The notes under the pieces are model-generated. The model searched no databases. It was not told where the DNA came from and was given only the letters and a program-made list of their open reading frames with translations. From JBNKVT01 sp050299335 (GTDB lineage: Bacteria; Pseudomonadota; Alphaproteobacteria; Rhodobacterales; Rhodobacteraceae): DNA of 64,000 nt. The stretch spans positions 1 through 64,000 of the forward strand of contig JBNKVT010000062.1 in assembly GCA_050299335.1 (NCBI GenBank). Direction: 5' to 3'. The position numbers were made by a program, and so were the translations under genes. Of this stretch, positions 1 through 8,361 are shown one piece after another (the stretch's first letter is position 1; each line of letters opens with the position of its first letter).

Positions 1-543
1 CTCGCCTGGGTCGAGGACGTGCTGCCCTGGACCGACATTCAGGGCCACAAGAAGGTCGCCGACGCCATCCTCACCCCGGTGGCGGCGGGCGAGGACCTCT
101 ATCTGTTCGAGGGCTTCCAGGAAGCCATCGAGACCCGCGCCTTCGACATCATCCATCCCGACATGCTGTCCTCGGGCGGGCTGACCGAGACCAAGAAGAT
201 CGCCGACCATGCCGAGCGTTACGGCATCCCGGTCGCCCTGCACGCCTGCTGCTCGCCGATCGCCTTCATGGCCAACGTGCATCTGGCCGCCGCGATCCCG
301 AACCTTCTGGCACTCGAGAACCACGCGCTAGACATCCCCTGGTACACCGAGATCGTCACCGGGCTGGAGCCGAAATACATGTCCGATGACGGTTATGTCA
401 TTGTCCCCGACACCCCCGGCCTGGGTGTCGATATCGTTGAGGACGCGGTGCGCGAGCGGCTGATCGAGTGGTCGGACTATTTCGCGCCCACCGAGGAATG
501 GAACGCCGAACGCACCGGGTTCCTCAACCACCTGGTCTGGTAA
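1..543 (+). CDS. Mandelate racemase/enolase-superfamily sugar-acid dehydratase, C-terminal part
   Basis: The gene enters from the left edge, so only 180 C-terminal residues are visible. They form the end of the enolase-superfamily barrel: a GEDLYL segment carrying the last metal-binding Glu, then HPDMLSSGGLTE and LHACCSPI, the usual site of the catalytic His. In this family the enzymes abstract a proton next to the carboxylate of a sugar acid, usually dehydrating it. The stop codon overlaps the start of the mannonate dehydratase-like gene by one base, so the two are translationally coupled and probably act in one sugar-acid pathway. The exact substrate cannot be read from the fragment. Confidence 0.85.
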   Translation, partial: LAWVEDVLPWTDIQGHKKVADAILTPVAAGEDLYLFEGFQEAIETRAFDIIHPDMLSSGGLTETKKIADHAERYGIPVALHACCSPIAFMANVHLAAAIPNLLALENHALDIPWYTEIVTGLEPKYMSDDGYVIVPDTPGLGVDIVEDAVRERLIEWSDYFAPTEEWNAERTGFLNHLVW

Positions 544-1538
544 TGTATCTCGGCACCCAGAACCGGGTTTCCACCGACGCCGAATTCCGCCGCTTCGCCC
601 AGCTCGGCGTCACCCATGTCTGCGCCGACCCGCCGGGAAACCCGCATGACTGGACGCTTGACGACCTGACCCGCCACCGCGACCGGCTGGCGGCATGCGG
701 GCTGGTGCTCGACATGGTCGAACTGCCGATGAACTCGCGCCCGGTCGAACAGCAGGCGAGCCCCGATATCCTGACGGCGGGGCCGGACCGCGACCGCCAG
801 GTCGACAGCATCTGCCGCCTGATCGAACGGATCGGCGCGGCCGGGATCCCTGCGGTGAAGTACAACCTGAACCTGATCGGCATCCCGCGAACGCCCGACG
901 AACCGGGCCGCGGCGGCTCGCGCAACGCCGCCTTCCGCTGGGACAAGGCTGACCGGGACGCCCCGCCTGGGCTGGCCGGTGTGGTCTCCGAAGACGAGAA
1001 CTGGGAACGGATCAACTACTTCCTCGCCCGCGTGATGCCGGTCGCCGAGGCCGCCAACGTGCGACTGGCTTGCCACCCCCACGACCCCTACACCCCGCCC
1101 GGCTATCGCGGCGTGACAAGGGTGCTCGGCACGGTCGAGGGGCTGAAGCGGCTGGTCTCGATGCACGAAAGCCCGATCCACGGCCTGAACTTCTGCATCG
1201 GCTCGGTCGCCGAGATGATGGAGGACCCAAGCACCGAAATGCCCGACGTGCTGCGCTGGTTCGGGGAACGCGGCAAGCTTTTCAACATTCATTTCCGCAA
1301 TATCCGCGGGCAGCGCCTGTCCTTCATGGAGACCTTCCCCGAGGAAGGCGACATGGACATGCCGGCGCTGATGCGGGTGCTGGCCGAGGTCGGATACAAG
1401 TACATGGTCATGCCCGACCATGTGCCGTCGCTGGATGCCGACGAGGACCACGCGGTCGCGTTCGCGTTCTGCTTCGGCTATGTTCGGGCGCTGTTGCAGG
1501 TGGTCGGGAATGAGAACCCGGGGTCGGTGACGGGGTAG
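543..1538 (+). CDS. Mannonate dehydratase-like protein (UxuA family)
   Basis: A 331-residue TIM-barrel protein matching UxuA-type D-mannonate dehydratases, which convert D-mannonate to 2-keto-3-deoxygluconate. Candidate metal and active-site residues are H178/H180 in CHPHDP, C218 in NFCIGS, H250 in FNIHFRN and D292 in MPDH, spaced as in the family. The insert rich in Gly/Arg/Asp around residues 120-150 is also typical. The start at 543 is chosen because it overlaps the preceding stop by one base (TAATG) and gives a family-like N-terminus; the frame is open further upstream inside the preceding gene. Sugar-acid specificity could differ from mannonate. Confidence 0.88.
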   Translation: MYLGTQNRVSTDAEFRRFAQLGVTHVCADPPGNPHDWTLDDLTRHRDRLAACGLVLDMVELPMNSRPVEQQASPDILTAGPDRDRQVDSICRLIERIGAAGIPAVKYNLNLIGIPRTPDEPGRGGSRNAAFRWDKADRDAPPGLAGVVSEDENWERINYFLARVMPVAEAANVRLACHPHDPYTPPGYRGVTRVLGTVEGLKRLVSMHESPIHGLNFCIGSVAEMMEDPSTEMPDVLRWFGERGKLFNIHFRNIRGQRLSFMETFPEEGDMDMPALMRVLAEVGYKYMVMPDHVPSLDADEDHAVAFAFCFGYVRALLQVVGNENPGSVTG

Positions 1539-1593
1539 CTGCGGCGACACGCGGGCGTGTCTTTCGCTCCGCTGGGATCGCTTCTTCACGAAT

Positions 1594-1617
1594 GGTGCGT
1601 GAAATCACGCACCCTAC
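1594..1617 (-). repeat. REP-like palindrome headed by GTAG
   Basis: Read on the minus strand this is GTAG, then GGTGCGTG, a 4-base loop and CACGCACC. An element with the same GTAG head and the same 8-base arms, differing only in the loop, lies at 56492-56515. A GTAG head before a GC-rich palindrome is the hallmark of REP elements mobilised by REP-associated tyrosine transposases; no such transposase is present in this window. Confidence 0.65.
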
Positions 1618-1625
1618 GGGAAGCC

Positions 1626-1669
1626 GTTTTCGTTCAACGAAAACGTCCGAAATCCTTCAAGGATTTCGG
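1626..1669. repeat. Two adjacent perfect palindromes with TTCAA apices
   Basis: 1626-1644 is GTTTTCGTT-C-AACGAAAAC and 1647-1669 is an 11-base arm CCGAAATCCTT, one base, then its exact complement. Both centre on TTCAA. They lie between convergent genes and could fold in either transcript. The same design recurs at 32168-32213, 52216-52240, 54458-54473 and 61054-61078. Confidence 0.6.
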
Positions 1670-1827
1670 GGCTTGGTGGCATCGTTCATTCGTAGCCGAA
1701 GCTTGCACCGGAAGGTTTTCCGGGCGCCTTTTCAGGGTTCCGCCCGTTCGTGGCTTGAAAGCTCAACCGGACCTGCGGGCCGGACGGCTTGCCCGGGCTC
1801 GCAGGCGTGCTCGCCCGTTCGCGGCTG

Positions 1828-1850
1828 AAAACCCTCCACCGGAGGGTTTT
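1828..1850. terminator. Bidirectional terminator hairpin
   Basis: A perfect 10-base stem AAAACCCTCC / GGAGGGTTTT with a 3-base ACC loop. The stem ends in A on one side and T on the other, so a U-run follows the GC stem in either transcript. It lies 12 bases after the stop of the fused permease gene (minus strand) and also faces the end of the dehydratase gene (plus strand). Confidence 0.65.
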
Positions 1851-1861
1851 CCGGGCGCCGC

Positions 1862-3823
1862 TCACCCCTTCACCCCCCCAACCGTCAGCCCGTCGGCGAG
1901 GAACCGCTGGGCGTAGATGTAGAGCACCGCGACCGGGATCGCCGTCAGCAGCGATGCGGCCATCAGCTTGCCCCAGGGCAGGATGTCTCCGACCACCAGC
2001 GATTGCAGGCCGATCGGCAGGGTTCGCAGGCTTTCCGAGGTGATGAACACGAAGGCGAAGAGGAACTCGTTCCAGGCCGTCGTGAAGGCGAACAGGGTGA
2101 CGGCAAGGATTGCCGGGGCGGCCAACGGCAGAGTGATCTTCCAGAACGTATAGAGGCGGCTCGCGCCGTCGATCATCGCGGCTTCCTCCAGCTCGATCGG
2201 GATCGAGCGGAAATAGCCCAGAAGCACCCAGGTGGCGAAGGGCATCAGGAAGGTCGGGTAGGTCAGCATCAGCGACCCGTAGGTGTTGATGATCCCGACA
2301 TTCGACAGGATCTGGTAAAGCGGGATGAACAGCAGTGTCGGCGGCAGCAGATAAGTAATCAGCAGGAACGTGGTCAGCAGCCCCGCACCCCGGAATTTCA
2401 GCCGCGACAGCGCGTAGGCCGCCAGCGCGGCAAAGCTGACCGACAAAAGCGTGCTGATCAGCGCCACCAGCACCGAGTTCCAGAGCCAGGTCGAGAAGGG
2501 GGTCGAGAACAGAAGATCGCGGTATTGATCGAGCGTGAACGGTTCCGGCCAGAAGATCGAACGCCGCTCCGAGATCTGCGGCGTGGTTTTCATCGACGTG
2601 ATGACCACCCAGTAGAACGGGAACAGCACGAAGACCATGAAGGGCGCGAGAATGGCGAGGCGCAGACCCAGGCTGGCTTTGCGCTGTGCCGAGCGCGACA
2701 GGCGCGGCTGGTGCGCGGGTCGGCCGCTCGCGACACGCAGCTTGCGGACCGCCCAGCTGGCACCTTGCAGAGCCATTTCGAGCGGCCAGAAGACCGCATC
2801 GAGGATCAGCGACATTATCCCGGAGAAGAACCCGCCGATCCGGTCGAGGATTCCCTTGCGCTCGGATGTCGTGGCAGAGCGCACATCCTGACGCATGAAA
2901 CGCGCCAGCATCCAGATCAGCACCGCCATCAGCGGCGCCACCGAGAAGGCAATCGCGGCACCTGGCCCGTATTGCAGCGAGGCAATGGCCTTCTCATAGG
3001 CCAGGATCGAATATAGCTTGGTTGCCCCCGACGGGCCGCCCTGGGTCATCAGGAACGGCAGGCCGAACTGGTTGAAGGTCGAGATGAAGCTCAAGAGCAG
3101 CGTCACGATGATCACGTAACGCATCGACGGCAAGGTGACGTGGCGGAAGCGCTGGATCACGCTGGCTCCGTCCATTTCGGCGGCCTCCAGCTGTTCGCGA
3201 TCCACGGCCTTCAACCCGGCCAGCAAGAGCAGGACATAGAAGGGTATGCCCTTCCAGATATTGACGACGATGATACTCGACATTGCCAGCCCGGGATCCG
3301 ACAGCCAGCCCTTCGGCTCGTCGATGATCCCGGCACCCAGAAGGATCGGGTTGAGGCTGCCGAAGAGCGGGTCGTAGATCGATTTCCAGGTCAGCGCAGT
3401 GACGATTTCGGGCACGATCCAGGGCAGCAGCATGACCCCGGAAATCAGATTCCGATAGGGCAGCCGGCTGTTGAGGATGAGGGCAATCGTCATGCCGACG
3501 ATGAACTTGAACAGGAGCGACCAGAATGTGAAGACCAGCGTGTTGCTCATCGACAGGCGGTAATCGGAATTCGAGACAAGGCGTTCGTAATTGCGGAATC
3601 CAACCCAGGAGGTTTCCCCGGTCAGGAAATTCAGCGCCGTGCCGCTCAGCCAGATCGCCTGTATGAACGGCCAGAGGATCAGCCCCACCATGATGATGAC
3701 CATCGGCAGCACGAACGGATAGGCCACGGTCCAGTCCTTGCCGAACAGGCTCCGCATCTGATGCCTGCGGCGATAGGCGCGGGACTGGGCGGCGTAGCCT
3801 GTCATCTCCTGGGGGACACTCAT
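1862..3823 (-). CDS. Sugar ABC transporter permease, MalF-MalG fusion
   Basis: A 653-residue inner-membrane protein joining both permease halves of a CUT1-type sugar importer, normally separate proteins. Residues 30-312 are MalF-like, with the EAA loop at about 211-232 (EQLEAAEMDGAS). Residues about 385-653 are MalG-like, with a second EAA loop at 544-566 (ELEEAAMIDGAS). A linker of about 75 residues, partly hydrophobic at 330-360, separates them. The reading frame is uninterrupted, so this is not a frameshift artefact. The start at 3823 has an AAGGA site 7 bases upstream; a longer frame from 3949 would run into the preceding gene. It works with the binding protein and ATPase of the same operon. 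Confidence 0.9.
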   Translation of the reverse strand: MSVPQEMTGYAAQSRAYRRRHQMRSLFGKDWTVAYPFVLPMVIIMVGLILWPFIQAIWLSGTALNFLTGETSWVGFRNYERLVSNSDYRLSMSNTLVFTFWSLLFKFIVGMTIALILNSRLPYRNLISGVMLLPWIVPEIVTALTWKSIYDPLFGSLNPILLGAGIIDEPKGWLSDPGLAMSSIIVVNIWKGIPFYVLLLLAGLKAVDREQLEAAEMDGASVIQRFRHVTLPSMRYVIIVTLLLSFISTFNQFGLPFLMTQGGPSGATKLYSILAYEKAIASLQYGPGAAIAFSVAPLMAVLIWMLARFMRQDVRSATTSERKGILDRIGGFFSGIMSLILDAVFWPLEMALQGASWAVRKLRVASGRPAHQPRLSRSAQRKASLGLRLAILAPFMVFVLFPFYWVVITSMKTTPQISERRSIFWPEPFTLDQYRDLLFSTPFSTWLWNSVLVALISTLLSVSFAALAAYALSRLKFRGAGLLTTFLLITYLLPPTLLFIPLYQILSNVGIINTYGSLMLTYPTFLMPFATWVLLGYFRSIPIELEEAAMIDGASRLYTFWKITLPLAAPAILAVTLFAFTTAWNEFLFAFVFITSESLRTLPIGLQSLVVGDILPWGKLMAASLLTAIPVAVLYIYAQRFLADGLTVGGVKG

Positions 3824-3894
3824 CTGGCGGTCCTTGTCATCGTTGTTTCTTCCCCTCGGGTCCGGAATTGGTACCGGCATCGGAATTAAGGTCG

Positions 3895-3920
3895 GGGCGG
3901 GCGATCGGAACCGCCCGCCC
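3895..3920 (-). other. Intercistronic stem-loop after the binding-protein gene
   Basis: A perfect 9-base GC stem (GGGCGGGCG / CGCCCGCCC) with an 8-base loop lies 10 bases downstream of the solute-binding-protein stop and before the permease gene. There is no U-run, so it more likely stabilises the upstream mRNA or lowers permease expression than terminates fully. Confidence 0.55.
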
Positions 3921-3929
3921 GCGTTACGG

Positions 3930-5309
3930 TCAGTCCTGAGGCAGGCCACCCTCTTCGAACAGCTCGACCATCTTCTGGTGCGCGTCGGCGACAGCCTCCT
4001 CCGGCGTCATACGACCGGCGATGACGTTGCCCATCGACTGCTCGACGATGCCTTGCGCCCGGATCGCGTCGATAGCCGCGTTCGGGTTGGCGGGCCAGCT
4101 CGGGCCGATGAAGGGCTCGGGCACCGAGACCTGCTCCTTGATGATCGCGAAATTCGGGTCGGCCGCGATCAGCTCGTCCGTCCACAGGTTCTCGAAGGCC
4201 GGCATGAACAGGCCACCGGCCACCGAGGACATCCGGTTGAAATTGTCCGGATTCAGCAGATCCAGCGCCAGCTTCTTGGCCAGATCGGAGTTCGGTGCAC
4301 CCTTGAAGACCGTCAGCCAGCCACCCGTCTGTCCGCCATCACGGCTGTCGCCGTTATTGGCATTCGGCTGACGCAGAAGGACGGTATCCGGGAAGACCGG
4401 GTTGTTGTCGCGCTTGGCCGCCGCATAGACCGAGAAGGCGTTATGTGTATAGCCGATCTGACCGGCGAGATAGGCCTCGTTGTTCGAGATATCACCCCAG
4501 CTTTCTACACCCGGAGGCAGCATCGCGGCATATTTGCCGTTGCGGTCATAGGTCTCGGCGACCCACTCATAGGCCGCCACGGTCTCGGGCGAATTGAACT
4601 GCACCTTGGTGCCGCTCTCGTCGGTGAAGTGACCGAGGAAGGCGTTGATGATGCCGGTGGCAACACCCCAGCCGTCGCCCGACTGGTTGACCGTCAGACC
4701 CCAGCCGTAGAAACCGTTATCCGGGTCCGAGATGGCCAGAGCCGCCTCGCGGCGGGCGTCCCAGGTGGTCAGGGTCTTGGGATCGATGCCCTTTTCCGCC
4801 AGCTTGTCGCCGCGGATGAAGGTCCCGGTGGTGTTGGCGATGAAGGGCACGGCCCACCATTTGCCGTCGATCAGGGCGAATTCCTCGGCATTGATCCCGG
4901 TCATCACCCCGCCATACATCGAGATCGCTTCCTCGACGACGTCGGTCATGTCCTCCAGCAGGTCGAGCAGCTTCATCTGGCTGATCGACACGTTCGAGGT
5001 ATAGGCCAGATCCGGCGGGTTGCCGGCCCGGACGGCGGCCGACATCTTGCCGAGGAAGTCGCCGAAGGCCTCGGCATTGGTGGTCGAGATGTCCAGATCG
5101 GCGCTGTTGGCCGCGGCAAAATCCTCGCAGATCGTGCGGAAATTGTCCTGTGCCTCCTGGAAATATTCCTGGCGTTGGATGATGGTGAGTTTGCCCGCTG
5201 CCCCCTCCGGCAGGTTCTCTTCCTGCGCCAGGAGCGGGTGTGCAAACATGCTGGCCCCGAGCGCGGAACCGGTCCGCAACAATTGGCGTCTGGTAAACTT
5301 CATAGACAT
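3930..5309 (-). CDS. Sugar ABC transporter substrate-binding protein, Tat-exported
   Basis: A 459-residue family 1 extracellular solute-binding protein of the carbohydrate type. The N-terminus has a twin-arginine signal (TRRQLL at residues 6-11, a hydrophobic stretch, then an A-x-A-like site before QEEN), so it is probably folded before export to the periplasm. It lies between the dehydratase and permease genes of the same minus-strand operon and should deliver a sugar, oligosaccharide or sugar acid to the fused permease. The SMKFTRRQ start is preceded by GGAGG within about 10 bases. The ligand cannot be told from the sequence; the adjacent dehydratase suggests a sugar-acid-yielding substrate. 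Confidence 0.88.
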   Translation of the reverse strand: MSMKFTRRQLLRTGSALGASMFAHPLLAQEENLPEGAAGKLTIIQRQEYFQEAQDNFRTICEDFAAANSADLDISTTNAEAFGDFLGKMSAAVRAGNPPDLAYTSNVSISQMKLLDLLEDMTDVVEEAISMYGGVMTGINAEEFALIDGKWWAVPFIANTTGTFIRGDKLAEKGIDPKTLTTWDARREAALAISDPDNGFYGWGLTVNQSGDGWGVATGIINAFLGHFTDESGTKVQFNSPETVAAYEWVAETYDRNGKYAAMLPPGVESWGDISNNEAYLAGQIGYTHNAFSVYAAAKRDNNPVFPDTVLLRQPNANNGDSRDGGQTGGWLTVFKGAPNSDLAKKLALDLLNPDNFNRMSSVAGGLFMPAFENLWTDELIAADPNFAIIKEQVSVPEPFIGPSWPANPNAAIDAIRAQGIVEQSMGNVIAGRMTPEEAVADAHQKMVELFEEGGLPQD

Positions 5310-5420
5310 TCGATTTCCTCCCTGGAAATTCAGCGGCGTATCAAGACCGCATCCCCGCTTGCCGCCTGAGCGAGGGCTGCGACTTCGCGTTCACTTTCTT
5401 CAACCTCCACTGCAAACCAT

Positions 5421-6578
5421 TTACACAAACCATCCCGTCCCCGGGAATTGATGCGCCTGGGCGACCTCTTCGTTCAGCGTCAGCCCGATCCCGGGCGTGT
5501 CGTCGAGCTGGATATATCCGTCCTTGATGATATCACGGTTTTCGGTGATCACCGACGACCACCAGTCGCGCTGGGTCCAGTGGAACTCCAGCACCAGGAA
5601 ATTCGGGATCGTGGCACAAACATGGGCCGAAGCCATGGTGCCGATCGGCGACGAGACATTGTGCGGCGCGAACGGCATTGAATAGATCTCGGCCATGTTG
5701 GCGATCTTGCGGCACTCGCTCAGGCCGCCGCATTTTGGAATGTCGGGCATGATGATATCAACGGCGTGTTTCTCGATCCATTCGCGGAACCCCGAACGTA
5801 GATAGAGGTTCTCGCCCGCACAGATCGGGGTCGAGGTCGCGGCCGTGATCTCGCGCATCGTATCGACATTCTCCGGCGGCACCGGCTCTTCGAGCCACAT
5901 CAGCTTCAGATGCTCCAGATCACGGGCCAGCCGGATCGCCGAATGCTTGTCCAGCCGCGTATGCAGGTCACACGCCACCTCAATCTCGGGTCCCGCCGCC
6001 TCGACCACCATCTCGGCCAGCTTGACCATGCGGTCATGCTCCCAGCGGTTGGGGGTCATGTTGAACGGGTCCTTGACGAAATGCGCGGTCTCCGACCCGG
6101 TATGGCCATAGGCGAAGATATCGAGGTCGATCTTCAGGGCGGTAAACCCCCGGTCCACGATCCCGTCGATCACCGCCTTCGCCTGATCGAAATTCATCCC
6201 CGGCTCGATCTCGCAATCGGCATAGACCCTGATCTTGTCGCGGAACTTGCCGCCCATCAGCTCGTAGACCGGCACCCCCAGCGCCTTGCCCTTGAGGTCC
6301 CAGAGCGCCAGCTCCAGTCCGGTCAGCGCGGTGATGAGCGCCCCGGCAAAGCCGCCCTGAAATACGTGACGACGGCGGAGCTCCTCGAAAGTGGCGTCGA
6401 TTGCGAAGGGGTCGCGGCCAATCAGGCGCGGCTCCAGCGCCTTCAGGATCGCGATCGCCTCCTGCTCACCATGGACGCACTCTCCCAGCCCGATGATCCC
6501 GGCATCGGTTTCCACTCTGACCCAGAGATGCATGCAATGGCCCTTGGTAGCCGCAGTCTTGACCGAGGTGATCTTCAT
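5421..6578 (-). CDS. Mandelate racemase/muconate lactonizing-type dehydratase (galactonate dehydratase-like)
   Basis: A complete 385-residue enolase-superfamily enzyme. The KxD base motif is K149-I-D151; metal ligands are likely D204 (CDLH), E230/E231 (LEEP) and E256 (GENL); the catalytic His is probably H306 (APHNVSSP) with D279 (MPDI) before it. These enzymes dehydrate acid sugars to 2-keto-3-deoxy acids in the cytoplasm. The start at 6578 (MKITSVKT) follows the family pattern although the AAGGA directly abuts the ATG; a longer start up to 6638 would overlap the ATPase gene. It shares an operon with a sugar importer, so it probably acts on the imported compound after oxidation. Confidence 0.88.
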   Translation of the reverse strand: MKITSVKTAATKGHCMHLWVRVETDAGIIGLGECVHGEQEAIAILKALEPRLIGRDPFAIDATFEELRRRHVFQGGFAGALITALTGLELALWDLKGKALGVPVYELMGGKFRDKIRVYADCEIEPGMNFDQAKAVIDGIVDRGFTALKIDLDIFAYGHTGSETAHFVKDPFNMTPNRWEHDRMVKLAEMVVEAAGPEIEVACDLHTRLDKHSAIRLARDLEHLKLMWLEEPVPPENVDTMREITAATSTPICAGENLYLRSGFREWIEKHAVDIIMPDIPKCGGLSECRKIANMAEIYSMPFAPHNVSSPIGTMASAHVCATIPNFLVLEFHWTQRDWWSSVITENRDIIKDGYIQLDDTPGIGLTLNEEVAQAHQFPGTGWFV

Positions 6579-6609
6579 TCCTTCATCGCCATTCAATTCG
6601 CCCGCATGT

Positions 6610-7707
6610 CTATGCCGGTTCCAGGTCCCTGACCTCAAGACGCGGACCGGACCTTAGAAAGAGATGCGCCGCACCCGGATCGAAGGTCAGACCGATCCGC
6701 GTACCGGGCTGCAGGGCCGCGTCCCCCGGCACGATGACCAGAAGCGTCTTGTTGCTCGGCAGGCGCGCGTTGATCACCGTCTCGTTTCCCAGATGCTCGA
6801 CCAGACGCACCTCGGCCGGAAGCAGGCCCTCCTCGGGCGAGACCACCTGGATCGATTGCGGTCGGATACCGAGGACCAGCGCATCGCTTCCCCCCAGCGA
6901 CCCGGCGCTGAACTCGGTCGCCTTCAGGTCCGGAGACGAAACCAATATCCCTCCCGCGTCCGTTTCGCGGGCTTGCACATCCAGAAGGTTCATCTTCGGA
7001 GAACCGATGAATCCGGCGACGAACAGGTTTGCCGGCTTGTGAAACAGTTCCAGCGGCGTGCCGACCTGCTGGATCTGACCCTTGTCCAGCACCACGATCT
7101 TGTCGGCCAGGGTCATCGCCTCGACCTGATCGTGGGTGACATAGATCATCGTCGAGCGCAGATCCTGGTGCAGTTGCGCAATCCCCATGCGCATGTCGAC
7201 ACGCAGGGCGGCATCGAGATTGGACAGCGGTTCGTCGAACAGGAAGACCTTGGGCTGGCGCACGATCGCCCGTCCGATCGCGACCCTCTGGCGCTGTCCG
7301 CCCGACAATTGCGCCGGTTTCCGGTCGAGCAGTTCCTCCATCTGCAGCAGCTGCGCCGCCTCGCGGATCTTCCGGTCGCGCTCTTCCTTTGGCAGTTTGG
7401 CCATCTTGAGCGCGAAACCGACATTCTCGTAGACCGTCATGTGCGGATAGAGCGCGTAGGACTGGAACACCATCGCGACACCGCGGTCGCGTGGCGCGAT
7501 ATCGTTGCAGAACTGCCCGTCGATGGAAAGCTCGCCCTCGGAAATGTCCTCAAGTCCCGCGATCATCCGCAAGAGGGTGGATTTCCCGCAGCCGGACGGC
7601 CCGACGAAGACAACGAACTCGCCATCCGCGATTTCGAGATCGATGCTCTTGATGACTTCCACAGCACCGAAGCGCTTACCGATCGACCTGAGTAGTACCT
7701 GCGCCAT
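6610..7707 (-). CDS. Sugar ABC transporter ATP-binding protein (MalK/UgpC type)
   Basis: A 365-residue CUT1-type ATPase. Walker A is GPSGCGKS at residues 36-43, followed by the LSGGQRQRV signature, Walker B FLFDEPLSNLD, the VTHD switch His and a C-terminal TOBE domain of about 130 residues. It energises the fused permease encoded further along the operon and is the first gene of the unit. The start at 7707 has a clear GGAGGTG site; the open frame up to 8097 upstream has no plausible start context and low similarity to the family. Such MalK-type subunits can serve several importers. Confidence 0.92.
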   Translation of the reverse strand: MAQVLLRSIGKRFGAVEVIKSIDLEIADGEFVVFVGPSGCGKSTLLRMIAGLEDISEGELSIDGQFCNDIAPRDRGVAMVFQSYALYPHMTVYENVGFALKMAKLPKEERDRKIREAAQLLQMEELLDRKPAQLSGGQRQRVAIGRAIVRQPKVFLFDEPLSNLDAALRVDMRMGIAQLHQDLRSTMIYVTHDQVEAMTLADKIVVLDKGQIQQVGTPLELFHKPANLFVAGFIGSPKMNLLDVQARETDAGGILVSSPDLKATEFSAGSLGGSDALVLGIRPQSIQVVSPEEGLLPAEVRLVEHLGNETVINARLPSNKTLLVIVPGDAALQPGTRIGLTFDPGAAHLFLRSGPRLEVRDLEPA

Positions 7708-8238
7708 TACACCTCCGTTCGCTTTAAGCGCGCATATTCCGCCACCTGCCCAGTGTGCACCACTGCCGTCATGGCGCGAAAGCCACCAGTTGGAAATTCG
7801 GTCAGGACAGGCAAACATGGAGGGACGCCGATTCCGGCGAATCTGCGTCCGCCGACGTCTCTCGCACCGCAAAAAGCGCGGGATTGCATAGCTTTCCTCC
7901 CTTTTCGGGCCTGAAACGGCCCCCACCCTTCCGTCAAGCGCACCTATCTTTCCGACGTCGGACTTACTGGTCCTAGTATCCGTCGGCACCTCGACGCGAA
8001 TTTTTCGCAATGGACCCAAGCTGGAGTCCGGTGTCAACCGATTTGTCTGATAAATTAGATTTTTTTGGTTGGCCAGCGGGTCCGTGTCCATCGGCAAGCA
8101 TATTGAAACACGCCCGGGAATCTGGGCGCGAACAGACGATTCACGGGTCGGGCCCAGGCAACCAGATAGACGCTCTCTTCGTCAGATTCCGAGAAATAAC
8201 TAGTAAAAACAATAATATAAAGCCGAACCACGATGGTG
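7708..8238. other. Divergent intergenic region, no gene seen
   Basis: About 530 bases between the start of the minus-strand transporter operon and the promoter of the plus-strand polyol operon. Short open frames on both strands lack a usable start, ribosome site or recognisable protein. The right half (8170-8240) is AT-rich, as expected for promoter DNA. No additional operator could be defined with confidence. Confidence 0.5.
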
Positions 8239-8267
8239 TTGACAGCTATCGGGCGAAACAATATCGT
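8239..8267 (+). promoter_or_regulatory. Sigma-70-type promoter of the polyol operon
   Basis: TTGACA at 8239-8244, a 17-base spacer and TATCGT at 8262-8267, about 95 bases before the first gene. The -35 box is perfect and the -10 matches at four positions. The surrounding DNA is unusually AT-rich for this genome. Confidence 0.55.
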
Positions 8268-8271
8268 GCCG

Positions 8272-8293
8272 GTACTGAAATAAAAACCAGTAC
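8272..8293. promoter_or_regulatory. Candidate operator (inverted repeat) downstream of the promoter
   Basis: GTACTG-N10-CAGTAC overlaps the expected transcription start, a position suited to a repressor. The SorC-family regulator encoded in the operon is the obvious candidate to bind it. A second, GC-rich inverted repeat (ACCCGG-N5-CCGGGT, 8312-8328) lies between it and the ribosome site. Confidence 0.45.
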
Positions 8294-8361
8294 ATGAAAT
8301 ATATTGCAGATACCCGGATACCCCGGGTGGAACTGCAAAGGAACACCGTCGGGAGGACGAT

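Larger units (their letters stand above)
1539..1861. other. Intergenic region packed with palindromes, no gene
   Basis: No credible coding sequence lies in this 323-base gap between two convergent genes. It holds a REP-like palindrome (1594-1617), two back-to-back palindromes with TTCAA apices (1626-1669) and a terminator-like hairpin (1828-1850). The phrase CGCCCGTTCG(T/C)GGCT followed by a run of A and CC occurs twice, near 1742 and 1812, so part of the gap looks duplicated. Confidence 0.6.

Noticed and set aside
477..1589. A 370-codon minus-strand frame opposite the dehydratase gene
   Set aside because: Low-complexity Arg/His-rich product without family features; the plus strand codes for the UxuA-like protein.
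7708..7943. Short minus-strand frame upstream of the MalK-type gene
   Set aside because: No start context and no recognisable domain; the well-placed ribosome site belongs to the ATPase start at 7707.
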